Source: Erodium maritimum (taxonomy: Eukaryota; Streptophyta; Magnoliopsida; Geraniales; Geraniaceae). Taken from it: a DNA stretch of 64,000 nt. The stretch spans positions 52,801,031 through 52,865,030 of the forward strand of contig OY997591.1 in assembly GCA_963921825.1 (NCBI GenBank), in the 5' to 3' direction. Under the pieces are notes generated by a model. The model searched no databases. It was not told the origin of the DNA and saw nothing but the letters and a program-made list of their open reading frames with translations. The translations under genes were made by a program, and so were the position numbers. Shown here piece by piece: positions 1 through 11,895 of the stretch. Every line of letters starts with the position of its first letter. Position 1 is the stretch's first letter.

Positions 1-1492
1 GCCATAACTGTATCATTTAAAGTCTCAACCACACAATCTTCCTGATTTAAAGGAGGAATCAAAGATGTAAGATTTAAAGGATCTCCCCCTCTTGAAACAG
101 AAACCAGTAACTGCTCAGTAGGCAAAATTGGCACTTCCTCATCCTCTTCTTTATCAGAAGGAGTGGCAAAGTTGGAGCTTTCAGCACCAGAAGAAGAATT
201 TTGATTAATAATTTCTGGCACCTCTGATTCATTTAAGATTTGAACCCAAATCTTACAAGTAGTTTGACCCAAGAAGATCTCAGTCTCAGCTGAAGTAGGT
301 CTGAGAATTGTTGAATGTATAAGGATATAAGCTACATTTAGTTGCAGGCCAGCAGTGGTAGCTGGGTGAGTGTAAACATAAGTCCCAAAGGAGGATATAG
401 CTGCATCAAACGTTTCATCACACCACCCTTGATATGGTATACCATGCAAAGCCACCCAAAAAAAGAATCCACCCTTTTCACACAAACCCTCTTGACTTGG
501 AATAATTGTCAACCAATTGCTGAGCCAAACACCATCATCCAAAATAATTCTTTATCAAAAAAGGGGTCAGGGCATGTTAGGAGGATCATTCTATTCCCCA
601 AAGATCTAGCTTGAATCTCAAAAGCCCCTTGTCTTGATATTTCAGTCATAATCGATTGTGCTGAAAAGTTCCTATGAGCAACAGCAAGGTGGCTCTTTCT
701 TAGCATTTGAAGTTGTCGAGTGACTATGGATCCTTGAGTTCTGAGGGGCAGTAGAGATGCTTCATTAGACATGTCTTTGAGTGTCTCAGATCTTTCATTC
801 CTCCGATCAGAAAAAACCAACTCCTTCTGAGTAGTCCAAGCCTCCGAGACATACAATTTATAGCCATTGATCACATATCCATGGAAGAGCTTGATGGCAT
901 CCTGCAGTTGTGAGTAGGAATAAAAATAGCAAAAACCATAGCATAAACCTTGTTTATTGAGGTTGGTAGCTATATGCGCCCTTCTGATTCTCCCCACTTC
1001 CGAGAAAAGATCATTCATCCATGGTTCTGTAGCTTTTTCTGGGAGATTTCGTATATAAGCTGCAATGGTGCCATATCTGTTTGTTGAGGGAGGGATTTTT
1101 TGCCAGTGGGAATCATATTTCTTTTTATAGAACACATTGTTTCTATCAAAGAGATTGTATTGTTTCTGGCCCTTCAAGGGATCCCGAGAGGTTTCTTCTT
1201 GTTGATGCTTTGGTTCGGGCGTTGAGTCAGGCCCCGAAAGGATCGGTTGAAAGAACTTGTCGTAGAACTTCTTTTGACCATCAATGAGTTTTGTGTAGCC
1301 CCCAGGGGAATATTGTTGGGTTTTGTCTGAAGAAGAAGATGAGATGAAACTCTTCTTACCCTTGTTCTTCTTTGAGCCTATCTTCAAAGGAAAGCCGGGA
1401 GGAGGACCAGGTGAGGAAGATTCCTGGTGTGGCTCTGTAGCACCTTTTTTCCTCACATCTTCACCACTAAGCTCGGTGAGCGAAAGACCCAT
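1..1492 (-). pseudogene. LINE ORF1 with RRM RNA-binding domain, runs off left edge
   Basis: The frame opens at ATG 1492-1490 and reads 327 codons to 509. A basic, serine/proline-rich N-terminus is followed by an RRM at about residues 120-215, with RNP2-like AAYIRNLP and RNP1-like GLCYGFCYF. Below 509 the reading continues in another frame (WLTIIPSQEG, then GIPYQGWCDETFD and an acidic tail around SDKEEDEEVP), so there is one frameshift near 540-510 and the true ORF1 is longer than 327 residues. Family knowledge: one group of plant L1-type LINEs encodes an ORF1 with an RRM that binds element RNA, followed by ORF2 (endonuclease plus reverse transcriptase). ORF2 would lie beyond the left edge. 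The GIP...W..ETF pattern is usual in plant LINE ORF1 proteins. A host RRM gene is the alternative, but the DUF4283-like continuation argues for a LINE. Confidence 0.8.
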
Positions 1493-1770
1493 GGTGAGGG
1501 AGTTAACAGAAGCAAATGCTTAGCAAGAGAGGTTAACAAGCCTTCATGGGAAGAACAGAGGAAATAGAGAAGGAGAAGAGGAACCACGGTGGTCCGATGG
1601 CCGTCAGGTCGGCGACCATCGTGGACACTACACCGGGCCACAGGTGGGGGAAGAGAGAAAGATCAGTAAGGTGTGGTAGTGATCAGTTGAGGATGGGGAT
1701 GAAGAACTACAGTGGCAGGTTGCAGGTTGAAGATGAAGAACACTGTAGCAGTCCAGAGAGGTTTTTGAGT
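1493..1770 (-). mobile_element. Probable 5' leader of the RRM-type LINE
   Basis: This GC-richer stretch lies directly upstream of the ORF1 start and changes to AT-rich spacer near 1760-1790. Its position fits a LINE 5' UTR. No promoter motif was recognised, and the exact 5' end cannot be set because the matching target duplication lies outside the window. Confidence 0.45.
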
Positions 1771-1790
1771 TTTTTTATTGATTTGTCTAA

Positions 1791-2495
1791 ACTAATATTT
1801 TGATTACCTTGTTTTCGACGTAGGATCCGGCACCCCTCCAAATGAAAATATTCCAAAATGGTAAGGGATAATCAAATGTCAATTAAGTACATCTTTTCAG
1901 TATTAGTTGACGCCATCAAGTTGATTGCTTTCAAATAATTCAATCGAAAATACTCTCTTTCGTTATGTCAGGGTCTGAATGCGGATCGTATTTGTCCACA
2001 CAGATAACGATTGCCTGTGCAACAATTGTACAAATCTCGACTATGGCTATTCACTAAACCCAACACGACGACTTTTGGAAGAGGATTGTGATAGAACTGA
2101 AAACAAACAAAAACATTAAAGAGAACATGGATAATGTATTCGTATTTCTTTCAATTAATTTGAAGATGCAGGACTTTATGCTGTAAAAAAGGACTTAGTG
2201 GAGATTATAAAACACTATGGTATCCTAATCAGCAACGTCTAATTAATTTGTGAGTATAATAGATTGTTTAGTGTCAGAAACCTTAGTGGAGATTATAAAA
2301 CTCTATGGTATCCTAATCAGAAACGTCTAATTAATTTATGATTATAATAGATTGTTTAGTGTCAGAAACCTTAGGTTCAGATTATAGTCTGAGACCCATG
2401 ATATATCGATGCTTTTGGACATGTAAAGGAAATCTACTTTGTATCGTACAAATGAAGAAAATAAAGAAACAATAATAACACGGAATCTAGGGAGC
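1791..2495. other. AT-rich spacer with one tandem duplication
   Basis: No coding frame or element end is recognisable here apart from the 88-bp duplication listed separately. Confidence 0.6.
2195..2370. repeat. 88-bp tandem duplication
   Basis: Two adjacent units (2195-2282 and 2283-2370) both begin TTAGTGGAGATTATAAAAC and end GTGTCAGAAACC, with only a few differences. The third partial start (TTAGG at 2371) diverges. It looks like a fairly recent local duplication. Confidence 0.9.
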
Positions 2496-2880
2496 CTACG
2501 ATGTCAGTTTTTCGGAAACCCATAACTTTTGTAGTGGCATACTGGTACCGTTGACCCGTTGCTTGATTCGGCCGGGTAACCCGACTTGGGGTGTCGTGGA
2601 ATGATACACCATCTTACCGTCCCACCTTGGGATCCCAAACTCATTGGCCGGATAGCCCCAATGCCTTCTTCGGATGTTTCCATCTGGTCGCCATCGCATG
2701 AAAGACGACGGCGGAGAAAGGTGAGACTCGTACTTGGCGTGCACTAGAGAGCCGGCGCTCAAAACCTATCCCTAGACGAATGTCCTTGGTTCTCAGCATG
2801 GGAAAGAAGCACTTGGCGACATCAGAGGTTGGGAGATCACCCATGAAAGAGAGAGAGCTAAAACCAGCGTAGTCTTTGTC
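2496..2880 (-). other. Unrecognised GC-rich coding-like patch
   Basis: A GC-rich island sits between AT-rich DNA and the next retroposon. On the minus strand it holds short frames of 67 and 88 codons, one opening MGDLPTSDVAKCFFPMLRTK at 2844. I do not recognise a family. It could be a gene fragment or the 5' part of another decayed retroposon. Confidence 0.3.
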
Positions 2881-3462
2881 TTAATGTTCAATGTTTAAAT
2901 ATTTTTTTTAGTAAATGGGTATATATTCATTCAAACAAGTAACATGATGCAATACCGAAGTCTAAAGGATAAACCTGATACAAGCCAAGAGGGTAACCGG
3001 ATTCCCTCATTTAGGACCAAATAGGTGATCCGACATGCGTGGTTGAGAAAATAAACATTTCTACACGAGACGGTAGAAGAGAAATGACATCTGGAGATAC
3101 GAACAGTTACACAAGGCCAAAGGACTAAATTAACCAAAAGAAGGTTGCCTTGGGTTGCGGGGGCAAGTTGGATATCGCCCCACAGAACATGACCCCCCCA
3201 TCTCCCATGAAGCAAAAGGCCTATCATATCTCTCGACGAGGCTATTTTCCAGCGTTCGTCGACATGCTCGGGGTATGAACATGTTGGCATCCATCACATT
3301 CTGATCGATGTCCACTAGCCCAAATGCTCGCTTCTTGGAGCTAACTGCAGCATCACTTGGTCGAAGCCCTTTTTTCTTGGCCATGACTTTGAGGGTCTTT
3401 GTTTTCCTTGAGATTCTCATTGTTGGCTTCTTCTTCCGCGGTTACTTCTTCACCCTGTTCAC

Positions 3463-3482
3463 GGGGGGGGGGGGGGGGGGGG
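3463..3482. repeat. 20-bp G homopolymer
   Basis: An uninterrupted run of 20 G lies inside R1, in the region that would encode a proline run on the minus strand. It is one of three long G runs in the window, all inside retroposons. Confidence 0.95.
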
Positions 3483-3571
3483 TGGAGGATAAAGATAATG
3501 TGCTGGAGTATATGTGAATAGGTTGAAATTGGGAATGTTTCCCACCCAGAGACTATGGTCCCCAACCCATT

Positions 3572-4200
3572 CGATGTTTTTTTTGGAGAAAGGGTATGTG
3601 TTTGATTAATTAAGGTGAAACTAAAACATACATCCAGTACAAAGGAAACCAAATAAAATCTAGGGGTATACCCCGAAACACTCCAAGAAGAAAATCGGGA
3701 TCCCCGATGCACATGGATAAGAAACTAAAATTTCTACCACTCGGTGTAGAGCTCGAGAAAAACCAAATATTCGCGCATTAACGCAATGCCAAGAAACTAA
3801 AAGCCGATGAAGGGGGTTGTCCTGGATTGCAGGGGGGTGCATAGACGCTCACCCTAAGGGACATGGTCCGCCCATTTGATACCCGGTCTCCCGTACGGGA
3901 AAGTCGGGGAGACTCGTCTGTTTTTGAGCCCAATGGGTTTCCATCCCCCACTGGGCCCGACCTTCCAAGGTAAAGATCAGGGTCCTTGTCGATGACGCAA
4001 GGAATATGGATTCAATGTGCTCGGTAGTGAAGATAGTTGCAAAGGGGGGATGCTAAGAGCCAAAACCCTTTGAAGAGTGTGGTGGTAGAGCATGATATGG
4101 GCACGACACACCATTGATTTGAAAATCAGAGGCAGGGATGGTCGTTCACTGGGGCCCGGTTGGGAAAAGCCCACACCTCGACCAAACGGGCACCAAGCTT
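3572..4200 (-). mobile_element. Retroposon 3' end nested in R1 (R2)
   Basis: The minus strand ends in an A-run (T-run from about 3572) preceded by CCCTTCTCC. The translated 3' region (frame 3842-3660) resembles that of R1 (frame 3290-2931), for example AIQDNPLHRLLVSWHCV against ATQGNLLLVNLVLWPCV, so R1 and R2 belong to one family. The right end is not resolved: no clear partner was found for the flank CATTCGATG, so the stated end is only a minimum estimate. Confidence 0.55.
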
Positions 4201-4558
4201 ACACGGTCGGATCACGAGATGAGAAACTCGATCACTGGCCGAAATTTGTAAACGCTAGGATTTTTCCTTCCCTAGCTAAGTCTACGCCAGACACACTTGC
4301 GCTAGTAGGTGTTCATATTTCCCCGGTAGAGCCTAGTTCGAGGGGGCTCGGTGAGGCCACAACGTGGGCAGCTGGTCTCAACGGTCGGAGACGAGGAGAG
4401 ACCTGTACTGACAGAGGTATGCCACACACCGACGAAACTTGATCCGGGCTAGCCAGGCCTCAATGGAGGTCGGCCTTACCAATAACAACCTTGCCAAAAA
4501 TGGAATTCATGAGGTTAGATACTGGGGATCTAGTAATGGGAGCATAGATTCGACGATT

Positions 4559-4570
4559 GGGGGGGGGGGG
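4559..4570. repeat. 12-bp G homopolymer
   Basis: A run of 12 G lies inside the R1/R2 retroposon block. Confidence 0.9.
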
Positions 4571-5500
4571 TTCAAAACGGACAAGGCATGGCAACACGGG
4601 CCGAGGCTTAGTCCTATTTTACTAAGTTCGACCACCAGGCTCACCTGTTAGCCTGAGCAGAGGAGGTCCAACCTTCATCTTCACCGGCGAGGTCCTAAGG
4701 CTTCCTGCCAAACCATACCTCGTCCTCTCATGGTCTGGCGATGTTGCTTCGGTATGGTGGGTACGACAAGCATAATGATAGGGGTAGAGAGAGGTGGCGG
4801 CCAACGAGGATGGCCAGAGGCAGAGTAGCTGTGTGAAGAGCGATGGGGGTCGGAGTTGCGAGCGAGATATTCTGACGATGAAAGGCGAGATTTTGAGGGG
4901 GAGAGAAGCTTGTAAAGGGAGGGGGAGGAAGAAAAGGCTTTGGGAAGCCCGTGACAACATGAAGCCATGACAAAGGAGAATGAACCTCCGGTAAATGCAG
5001 AGGGAAAGCTTCCACCGACGTCCCGAGAGGCCACTGACGACGACGGTTCCCGCAAGACTGATACTCCATAGGTTCGGAGGCGAAAAGGACGAGTAAACGA
5101 GCAAAACAGACGATTAAAAAACCAAAGACCTCCACTGGGGGAGGTCGCCAGTGTTAGCAAAAGCCCAAAGGGCGGCAAGGCTATAGAGAGAAAGCTCTAA
5201 GGTTTCAGTTCTTTATCACATACCCGTTCAATGTCTAAATCTTAGTAAGTTGTATGTTTAGATAAATTATAAATTAATTTGGTTTAAATTAGAAATTTTA
5301 TTTTGTTTTACTACTCATAAAATAAAAGAAAGAAGAAGATACAAATTGAATAAGCCATGAGAATGAATTAGACTCAAATTTGGTATACCTCTATTGTTTT
5401 ATAGATCGCACGAGGGTCGTTTTACATGTGATATAATGACATATACATTATTCATGCATGTTGCGTAAGACCTTTAGTAATCGAAAAGAGGTGCTATACA

Positions 5501-8500
5501 TTTTTTTGATCAAAGAGAGCATAGATTAAGCAACCCTCTTTCAAGGTAGAAGAACGGTTACAGACAAAAACTAACACCCAGCTACAGGTGAGAAGGAAGA
5601 AAAAACACAACAAAGCCAAGCCAAAAAGCCCAACAAAGGAAAAACCAAGTAAAGGATGGCCAAAGTTGTTTTTGATTTTGGACTTGAATTAAAGCTATGT
5701 AAATCTTGAGTAGAATTAGTTGAGTGGGTAATTGTAGGGAAACAGATGTGAGAGTTGAGGATGAATTATGATGATGATCCTTGTAAGAGGGTGGGAGATC
5801 AAGAGTTCAGGGAGGATGTGTGTCTTTGATGTTGAGGGGAGGGATGTATGTCTTTGATGTTGAGGGGAGAAGGGTTGCAGTGGGGATGGATAACACTCCA
5901 ACAGTAGCCCTGAAAGGAGAACCTGTAGAGTTGAGTTTTTAGAGAATGCTAATTGCTGTAGAGTTGAGTTTTCAGAGAATGGTTGTAGGGGAGCTACGAT
6001 GGTGGTGGATTTGTGTCAATAAAAGTGAGAGTTGCTGAGAGTCTTGCTGAGAGATTTAGTGGTTTGGATCTTGTGAATTGTGCATAACTTGCTGGTGAGA
6101 GAAGTTCTGAAGAAGTGCTCTAGGATGCTGATTGAAGTAGTTGTGGTTTAGGATCTTCAAATATGTTGCCACTGATTTATCTGTATGTGCAAAGATTAAG
6201 CTATGAGGTAGTTGTGGACTAGTCTCGAATTGTGCTTGTGAATGATGAGCTCGAGCATTGATGATGAGCAAGGCTTGAGCTTTGGAGAGGAACTGATGCA
6301 TCTGTAGTGATTCCATAAGCAATGCAGTCTTAAAAGGCAAGGCATAACGGTAGCTTGAGGTCCAAGCAATGCTAGAGGAACAGAGGTAGCTTGGGTTCCA
6401 AGTAAAGAGACCAGAGAACCTGCAAGAGGAGGAGCCTGCAAGAGAGAAAAAAATAATCGAAACAAGAAAAAACCCACACACCAGAGATAAGGATAAGAGA
6501 AAACCCACACACCAACAAGAAACAAAAACCCAGAGACACTCCTAGCCACACCAAGGGCAAAACAAAACCCTAACCCCAACCCCACCCACCTAGAACCCAA
6601 AAAATGATACTGAGAAGAAAAAAGCAGGAGCTAACACCAGTTGAAGAAGAGCTCAGAAGGAAAGATCAGAGGAGATGGAGACGGAAAGTAATGGTTACTT
6701 TCTAGCACAAGATCTTGGGGTAGAGCTCCACTATTGAATTGTAAAGTGTTGATCCTTGGTGAAAGAAGCCCATTCCCAACTAAAGGTCTTGTTGATAATT
6801 TTAATAAAGATGGTTTCTGAGGTTTCATTGATCCCATTGAAAAGTAGATTGTTTCTAGCTAACCACAGCTGCCAGATTGTGACTTGTAATATGAAGCCCC
6901 ATCACCTTCTCAGTTTAGAGGGGACCATTAGAAAACAGGAGCAGAATTATGCTCTGACAGTAGCAGGACAAACCCAAAATAAGCCCCACCAGTTGCATAT
7001 GAGAGTCCAGGTGTCCCAAGCCTTTTTACAATGTAGGAGGATATGAGATCCATACTTAAGATCCTAGGAGTTGTGGGTGCATACCGGTTGTTGTAGAGAG
7101 AATTCCATGCCCCTTCCTTCTAAGAAACATTTAAATGGAATTGCTTCTAAGCAAGCAAGCCATAAGAAAGCAGAGATTTTTGGAGGGACTCCAGGGATCT
7201 AAACCTTTGTAGTCCAAGTGGTAGCTGTGGTGCCTTGTTGTGCAAGTAAGGCATAGATTTTGCTAACTGAGAAGCCTTTTTCATCCCATTTCCAGATGAG
7301 TTCATCATCATTTTGAGTTAATTGTATAGAGTCAAGAATTGCAGAAAGCACCCCCCATTCCTGAGCTTCCCTTCCTAGAACAACTCTTCTCAGATTTAAA
7401 TTCCAAACCCCATCCTCCCAAATATCTGCAATGAGTTTGTGTTTTGTGTTTGATAGAGAATAGATTATGGGGAAGAGTGTTTTTAGTGTTGCATCCCCCC
7501 ACCAGAGATCTTCCCAAAAAATGAATTTTATTACCTCTTCCAAGCACCCATATCAGTCCCTTGTCTTCAAAGCAGTCAGCAAACCTTGAGTCTCTTAGCA
7601 GTGTCATAAAATGGGAGATAAAACTAGGCCTGCCTAGTTCAGTGAATTTGCTTAGATCCCACTCACTGAAATTCCAACCCATTTTGGCACAGATAGTTTG
7701 TTTCCACATAGAATTCTCCTCAAGAGCAAATCTCCACCACCATTTTGCTAGTAGTGAGATATTCATGAGGTTTAGTTTTCTAATACCAAGACCACCATCA
7801 GATTTAGCTTTACAGACTTCGTTTCATCCCACCTTACAGAAGACCCTAGTAGGAGCATTACCATGCCACATGAACCTCCTTTGCCACCTCTCCATATCCT
7901 TTAACACTGCTTTGGGTGCTTTGAGTAAAGAAAAATAATGTAGAGGTAAAGCACTTAGAGTTGATTTTATGAGAGTGATTCTGCCTCCAAAGGACAACAT
8001 TTTTGCTTGCCAAAGTCCTAGACTTTTTTTGAATTTACCGATGATGGGTTGCCAGGTGGAGATCTTCTTGGGGTTGGCTCCCAGAGAGAAACCAAGGTAA
8101 GAAAGAGGTAGTGTCCCAATGGTACATGTAAGTATGTTTGCAAAGTGATCACCATCTTCTGAGGAGAGGTTGAAAGGTATTAGAGTGGATTTATTGAAGT
8201 TGACCTTGAGTCCAGATGTCAATCTGAATAATTTGAGTACATTTTTCAGGTTCCGTGCTCCGTGTGATGTTGCTTTGATGAAGAATAATGTGTCATATGA
8301 AAATTGAAGGTGTGTGATGTGTGGACTATTTACCCCTATTGAGATTCCATGGAATTGCTCATGCCTTAGACCAGCCTTCATAAATTGATTTAGACCCTCA
8401 ACAATTAGTACAAACAATAGTGGGGATACTGAGCATGCCTCCCTTATTCCTCTGAATACTTTGAACTGTGGTGATGGGGAACCATATATAAGTATGGAGA

Positions 8501-9850
8501 CATGAGCTTTAAAGCAAGAGATCACCCAGAGTCTCCAAAGACAGCTAAAGCCCATTTTAGTAAGAAATTTCATTATATACATCCAATTAACCTTGTCAAA
8601 TGCTTTCTCAAAGTCAGCTTTGAAGAGAAGAGCAGAAATTTTTGCTTTTTTGATCTTGTGAACCACCTCATTAGCCACTAAAACTCCATCTAAAATTTGC
8701 CTCCCAGCTAAGAAGCTTGTCTGCTCAAAACCTACCAAAGGACTGATCACTCCTTTCAATCTTGTAGCCAGTAATTTGGTGAGTATCTTGTATGGACCAC
8801 CCATTAGGCTGATGGGTCTATAATCATCAAAGGTTAGAGGGGTTTCAGTCTTTGGTATCAGGGTTGTAAATGAGGAGTTTAGGGTCTTCCCCAGATGTCC
8901 AGTCATGTGGAAATAGGCTAGAAAATTCATCAGGTCCACCTTAAGGATTGACTAACAGACCTGATAGAACATTACAATAACATCAGGACCTGTTGCCTTA
9001 TCCCCATTACAGCCCATTATTGCTTTAAGTGTTTCTTCTTCAGAAAAGGGCCTCTCTAAATCTTGTGATTGTTTTGATGAGATAGTATTGAAGCTCAAGT
9101 GATCTAGGTTTATATGATTAGAGGTGGACTCAGAGAACCTTGCTTCAAAGTGAGTTGTTGCAGCTTCCTTAATCAGGACATGATCTTGCAATAAAGTGTC
9201 ATGGACTAAGATTTGTGTTATTTTGTTCCTCAACCCTTGAAAATTTGCCACCCTATGAAAGTAACCAGAACCTTTGTCACCCTCATGGAACCATTTTTTT
9301 CTTGCCTTTTGACTCCATAATTTAGCCAGGAGTTTTGTCTTTTGAATTAGTTCTGCTCTCAGGCTCCCTCTCTCATTGCATTCCAATGTAGTTAGAGCTC
9401 TTTCTTCTACTATTGAGTCTATCTTATCCAGGTTGAGTGTGAGTTGGGCTATATCAGTATCAAGATACCCAAATACTTGGGAGTTCCATTCTTTGAGCTT
9501 TTCCTTTAATAATTTCAGTTTCTTCCAGAGAATAAGATGAGGTTGACCAGATATCTGTAGTGTAGCCCAAAAATCTTTAACCATTTTGTAAAACCTCCCA
9601 TCTTCTAACCAGATGTTGAGGAACTTGAAAGGTCTTAGTCCCCGGCCAATCTGTTCATAAAAAAGAATTAAGGCTCTATGATCATAGATGTACCTTGCAG
9701 ACATTGTTGAGTGAGATTGTTGAATTTTGCTAGGAAATAAGAGGAGATTAAGAATCTGTCTAATCTTGAGGCAGTGGATCCAGTACCAAACCAGGTGAAT
9801 CTTCCACCAGATAAAGGAAGATCAATTATTAAACCCGCTTAATTTCCTCC
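5501..9850 (-). mobile_element. 5'-truncated L1-type LINE
   Basis: On the minus strand the order is endonuclease C-terminal remnant (about 9850-9710), reverse transcriptase (about 9700-7820), a zinc-binding C-terminal region (about 7800-6725), a long 3' UTR and an A-tail after TTTGATC (T-run 5501-5507). ORF1 and most of the endonuclease are missing, the usual outcome of incomplete target-primed reverse transcription. No clear target duplication was found at the two ends, so the 5' limit is approximate. Confidence 0.85.
6725..9850 (-). pseudogene. LINE ORF2: endonuclease remnant, reverse transcriptase, zf-RVT region
   Basis: The endonuclease tail reads LIIDLPLSGGRFTWFG. The reverse transcriptase shows the LINE order: a linker with KARKKWFHEGDKGSGYFHRV, PKTETPLTFDDYRPISLMG, FKADFEKAFDKVNW, and LQFSYDTLFF at about 8310-8280. 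The catalytic block is normally F/YADD, so here two of the key positions are changed. The C-terminal region (ILLHCKKAWDTW; IWQLWLARNNLLFNG) matches the zf-RVT zone of plant LINEs. An in-frame stop lies near 8942, where a tryptophan is expected after FYQVC, and frame changes occur near 9710, 7820 and again downstream. ORF2 would cut target DNA and copy element RNA; this copy cannot. Confidence 0.9.
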
Positions 9851-10458
9851 CACTAAACCTGTAGGCTCAGGATGTATGATAAACATTTTAGGACTTCAGG
9901 TTCTTGTACATAATATTTTAATATGCTTGATTTGAACTAAAGGTACAGTATTTTTAAAATATAAAGATTATGCAGATTGCAGACGAAACAAAGTCAAATA
10001 AGCAAAAGGAGGAAGAGACAGCGGTGTGGTTGACCCAAGTCGGATCCATGTCCACATCATTGTTTTATTACATCAAACTTCATATTCTCAATTTCACACC
10101 GTAAGAACGGAGAATAAGAGTAACTCCCAAGTAATAGTAGTTGACCGTTTGAGACTACTAGCTAGTAACTAGTGGGTTTCTTCTTTTATTACTTGTTTAC
10201 TTCACCATTTTATTATTGATTATTGTTCGAGTGGCCGGATTCGAGGCTTTGTTTGTTTGACTATATTATACCACTGCAATAATATTATATCTACACTAAT
10301 GTTCACTTGACTGTTAGTTGTTATTTTATGTTTCAATCACGACTGAAACTAAATATACTCGATATTAAAAATAAATGTTAAGACTTTCCAAAATTAGATA
10401 TCCAAAAATAATCTTCATTTCTTACCATAGATAGTTACTATGCATACGTTAGAGTATG
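9851..10458. other. AT-rich spacer
   Basis: I see no coding frame, repeat or element end in this stretch. Confidence 0.6.
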
Positions 10459-10471
10459 TACATGGATAAGA

Positions 10472-11313
10472 TTTTTTTTTTGAAACGGGAAAGAGTTAGT
10501 TGTATTACGATATCATATCATGCTTACAAGGAGGAACATAACAGTCCCGAATACCAGCTTTTTGTCCCAACCGGCCGTAGCCCGTCGGGCGCACATGGTT
10601 CCATACATATAGTCTGCTTTGATTCGCAGATCCGAACTCAAGAGTTCCTCGATCCAACGTTACAAAAAAATAATAAACCAAAGACCTAAACTTATTGAGC
10701 CAAACGATTATTCGATCTAAACCAGTGAAACCTACTAGAGAATTAGCCTTTAGTGAAGATTCCCCGATACCTCCCTGCTGCAAAAACTTGTTCGGTGTTG
10801 AGAGTCCCGAATTGCCGGTGAAATAGGCCCCAGCCTACTGTCCCTCCTCCCGGATCCAAGATCCATCGAGGGAGCGGAGCCATGCCGGCGAGGGGTGACC
10901 CAGGGGCGGGAGGCCGCTGCAGATGGCCGAGAATGATGGGGCGAGGTCGGAGAGGATCCTCCGGCGACCATGGTGACCTAGGGCTCGCACCACCAAGCTG
11001 ACGGCGTGAAACTGGGGGGACCATCTCTGAGAGCGAAGGATGACTGCAGGCTGCGAAGGAGAGCGACGGTGGGGAAGGCGACGACGATGAAAGGGGCGAC
11101 GACGTGGTTGGTGGCGTGAAGACGGCGGCGGCGACGACGAATCCTGAGTAGGGTAGAAGGAGCCTCACCTGCTTGAACGGCGATGATGGTGAGGGGAAGA
11201 GAGACGGTGGTCGGAGAGAGAGGTAACGACGATGGCGGCAAACCCTAAGTAGGGTAGAGAGGAACCTCACCTGGAGGTGTGTAGAGCGTTTTTATTGTGA
11301 CGTGACCTTTTTT
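10472..11313 (-). mobile_element. 842-bp non-autonomous retroposon (R3)
   Basis: It is flanked by a perfect 13-bp target duplication, TACATGGATAAGA, at 10459-10471 and 11314-11326. The minus strand ends in a 10-base A-run right at the duplication (T-run 10472-10481). The 5' part carries an imperfect ~100-bp internal duplication (GTAGGGTAGA...CCTCACCTG at about 11142-11170 and 11240-11270), as LINE promoter regions often do. Small frames are present, but no reverse transcriptase. The 3' portion aligns with R4 (39,075-40,190), so this is a repeated family. It is much longer than ordinary plant SINEs and shows no tRNA-like head. Confidence 0.85.
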
Positions 11314-11334
11314 TACATGGATAAGACTTAAGGT

Positions 11335-11895
11335 TTGGAACCGTACTAATTAGGTAGAATAATAAATCAGAACCCCACAAAAAATATTGTGTCTCACAAT
11401 GATGGGGTTCACTGTGGGGTTTATGATTCTGAGTGGATGTTAACTAAATGCTAAATTAATATTTTACTTAATTTAATAAATTTTGATTCAAAACAATAAG
11501 TACTAAAGAAAAGTGAAATTAAATTAATTAATAATAATAATAAATATAAATTGAAATTTCAAATTTATTCATCCCCGAATAATACAACCCAAAACACATT
11601 GACAAGACGGTTCTTACAAAGAAAAAGCTTTGTCACTCGTCTGATTCGAAATTCGCTCCAAAGCGATTTCATATGTGCTCAACAAGGTCATCGTGGAGTT
11701 GACGGTGTGTGCCATCGTTCAAGTGGTGTCCAATCAAGTATTTCCGAAGGGACTTCGTAATACAAATCTTCGTCTCCTTGTTTGTACCTGTCGCGCTCAT
11801 CCTCTACAATCATGTTGTGTAGAATGATACATGTGTGCATGATATTAGCCAAAACACTCCTGCTCCAAAGACCCCGGACATCTGTCGGTTGTAGT
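11335..11895 (-). pseudogene. PIF/Harbinger transposase C-terminal fragment (Plant_tran)
   Basis: On the minus strand from about 11885 the frame reads LWSRSVLANIMHTCIILHNM and VEDERDRY, the hallmark C-terminal block of plant Harbinger transposases, followed by LDWTPLERWHTPS. The N-terminal two thirds are absent: the upstream side joins a DUF4283-type ORF1 relic near 11,900. The 3' non-coding part (TTAGTTAACATCCACTCAGAATC on minus, about 11,445-11,420) matches the same region of the second Harbinger copy near 62,735-62,760, which confirms the family. DNA from about 11,370 to 11,422 can fold back (AACCCCACA...TGTGGGGTT) and may be the subterminal region. Confidence 0.8.

Larger units (their letters stand above)
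2901..5225 (-). mobile_element. LINE-type retroposon without reverse transcriptase (R1)
   Basis: It is bounded by a 15-bp target duplication with one mismatch: GTTCAATGTTTAAAT at 2886-2900 and GTTCAATGTCTAAAT at 5226-5240. On the minus strand it ends in an A-run (T-run 2902-2909 on plus), as expected of target-primed reverse transcription. The 5' part (about 4650-5220) is GC-rich and pyrimidine-rich. A short basic tail of a reading frame (3420-3130; KVMAKKKGLRPSD) and a T-rich 3' UTR precede the A-run. No reverse transcriptase is present, so it must have been mobilised in trans. A second retroposon (R2) is inserted from about 3572. Confidence 0.75.

Noticed and set aside
4622-5178. Three overlapping minus frames of 135-165 codons
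   Set aside because: All lie in the pyrimidine-rich 5' part of R1 in different frames with no domain; at most one could be real and none is supported.
6056-6600. Hydrophobic minus frames that could suggest a membrane protein
   Set aside because: They lie in the T-rich 3' UTR of the LINE; the apparent hydrophobic segments follow from base composition.
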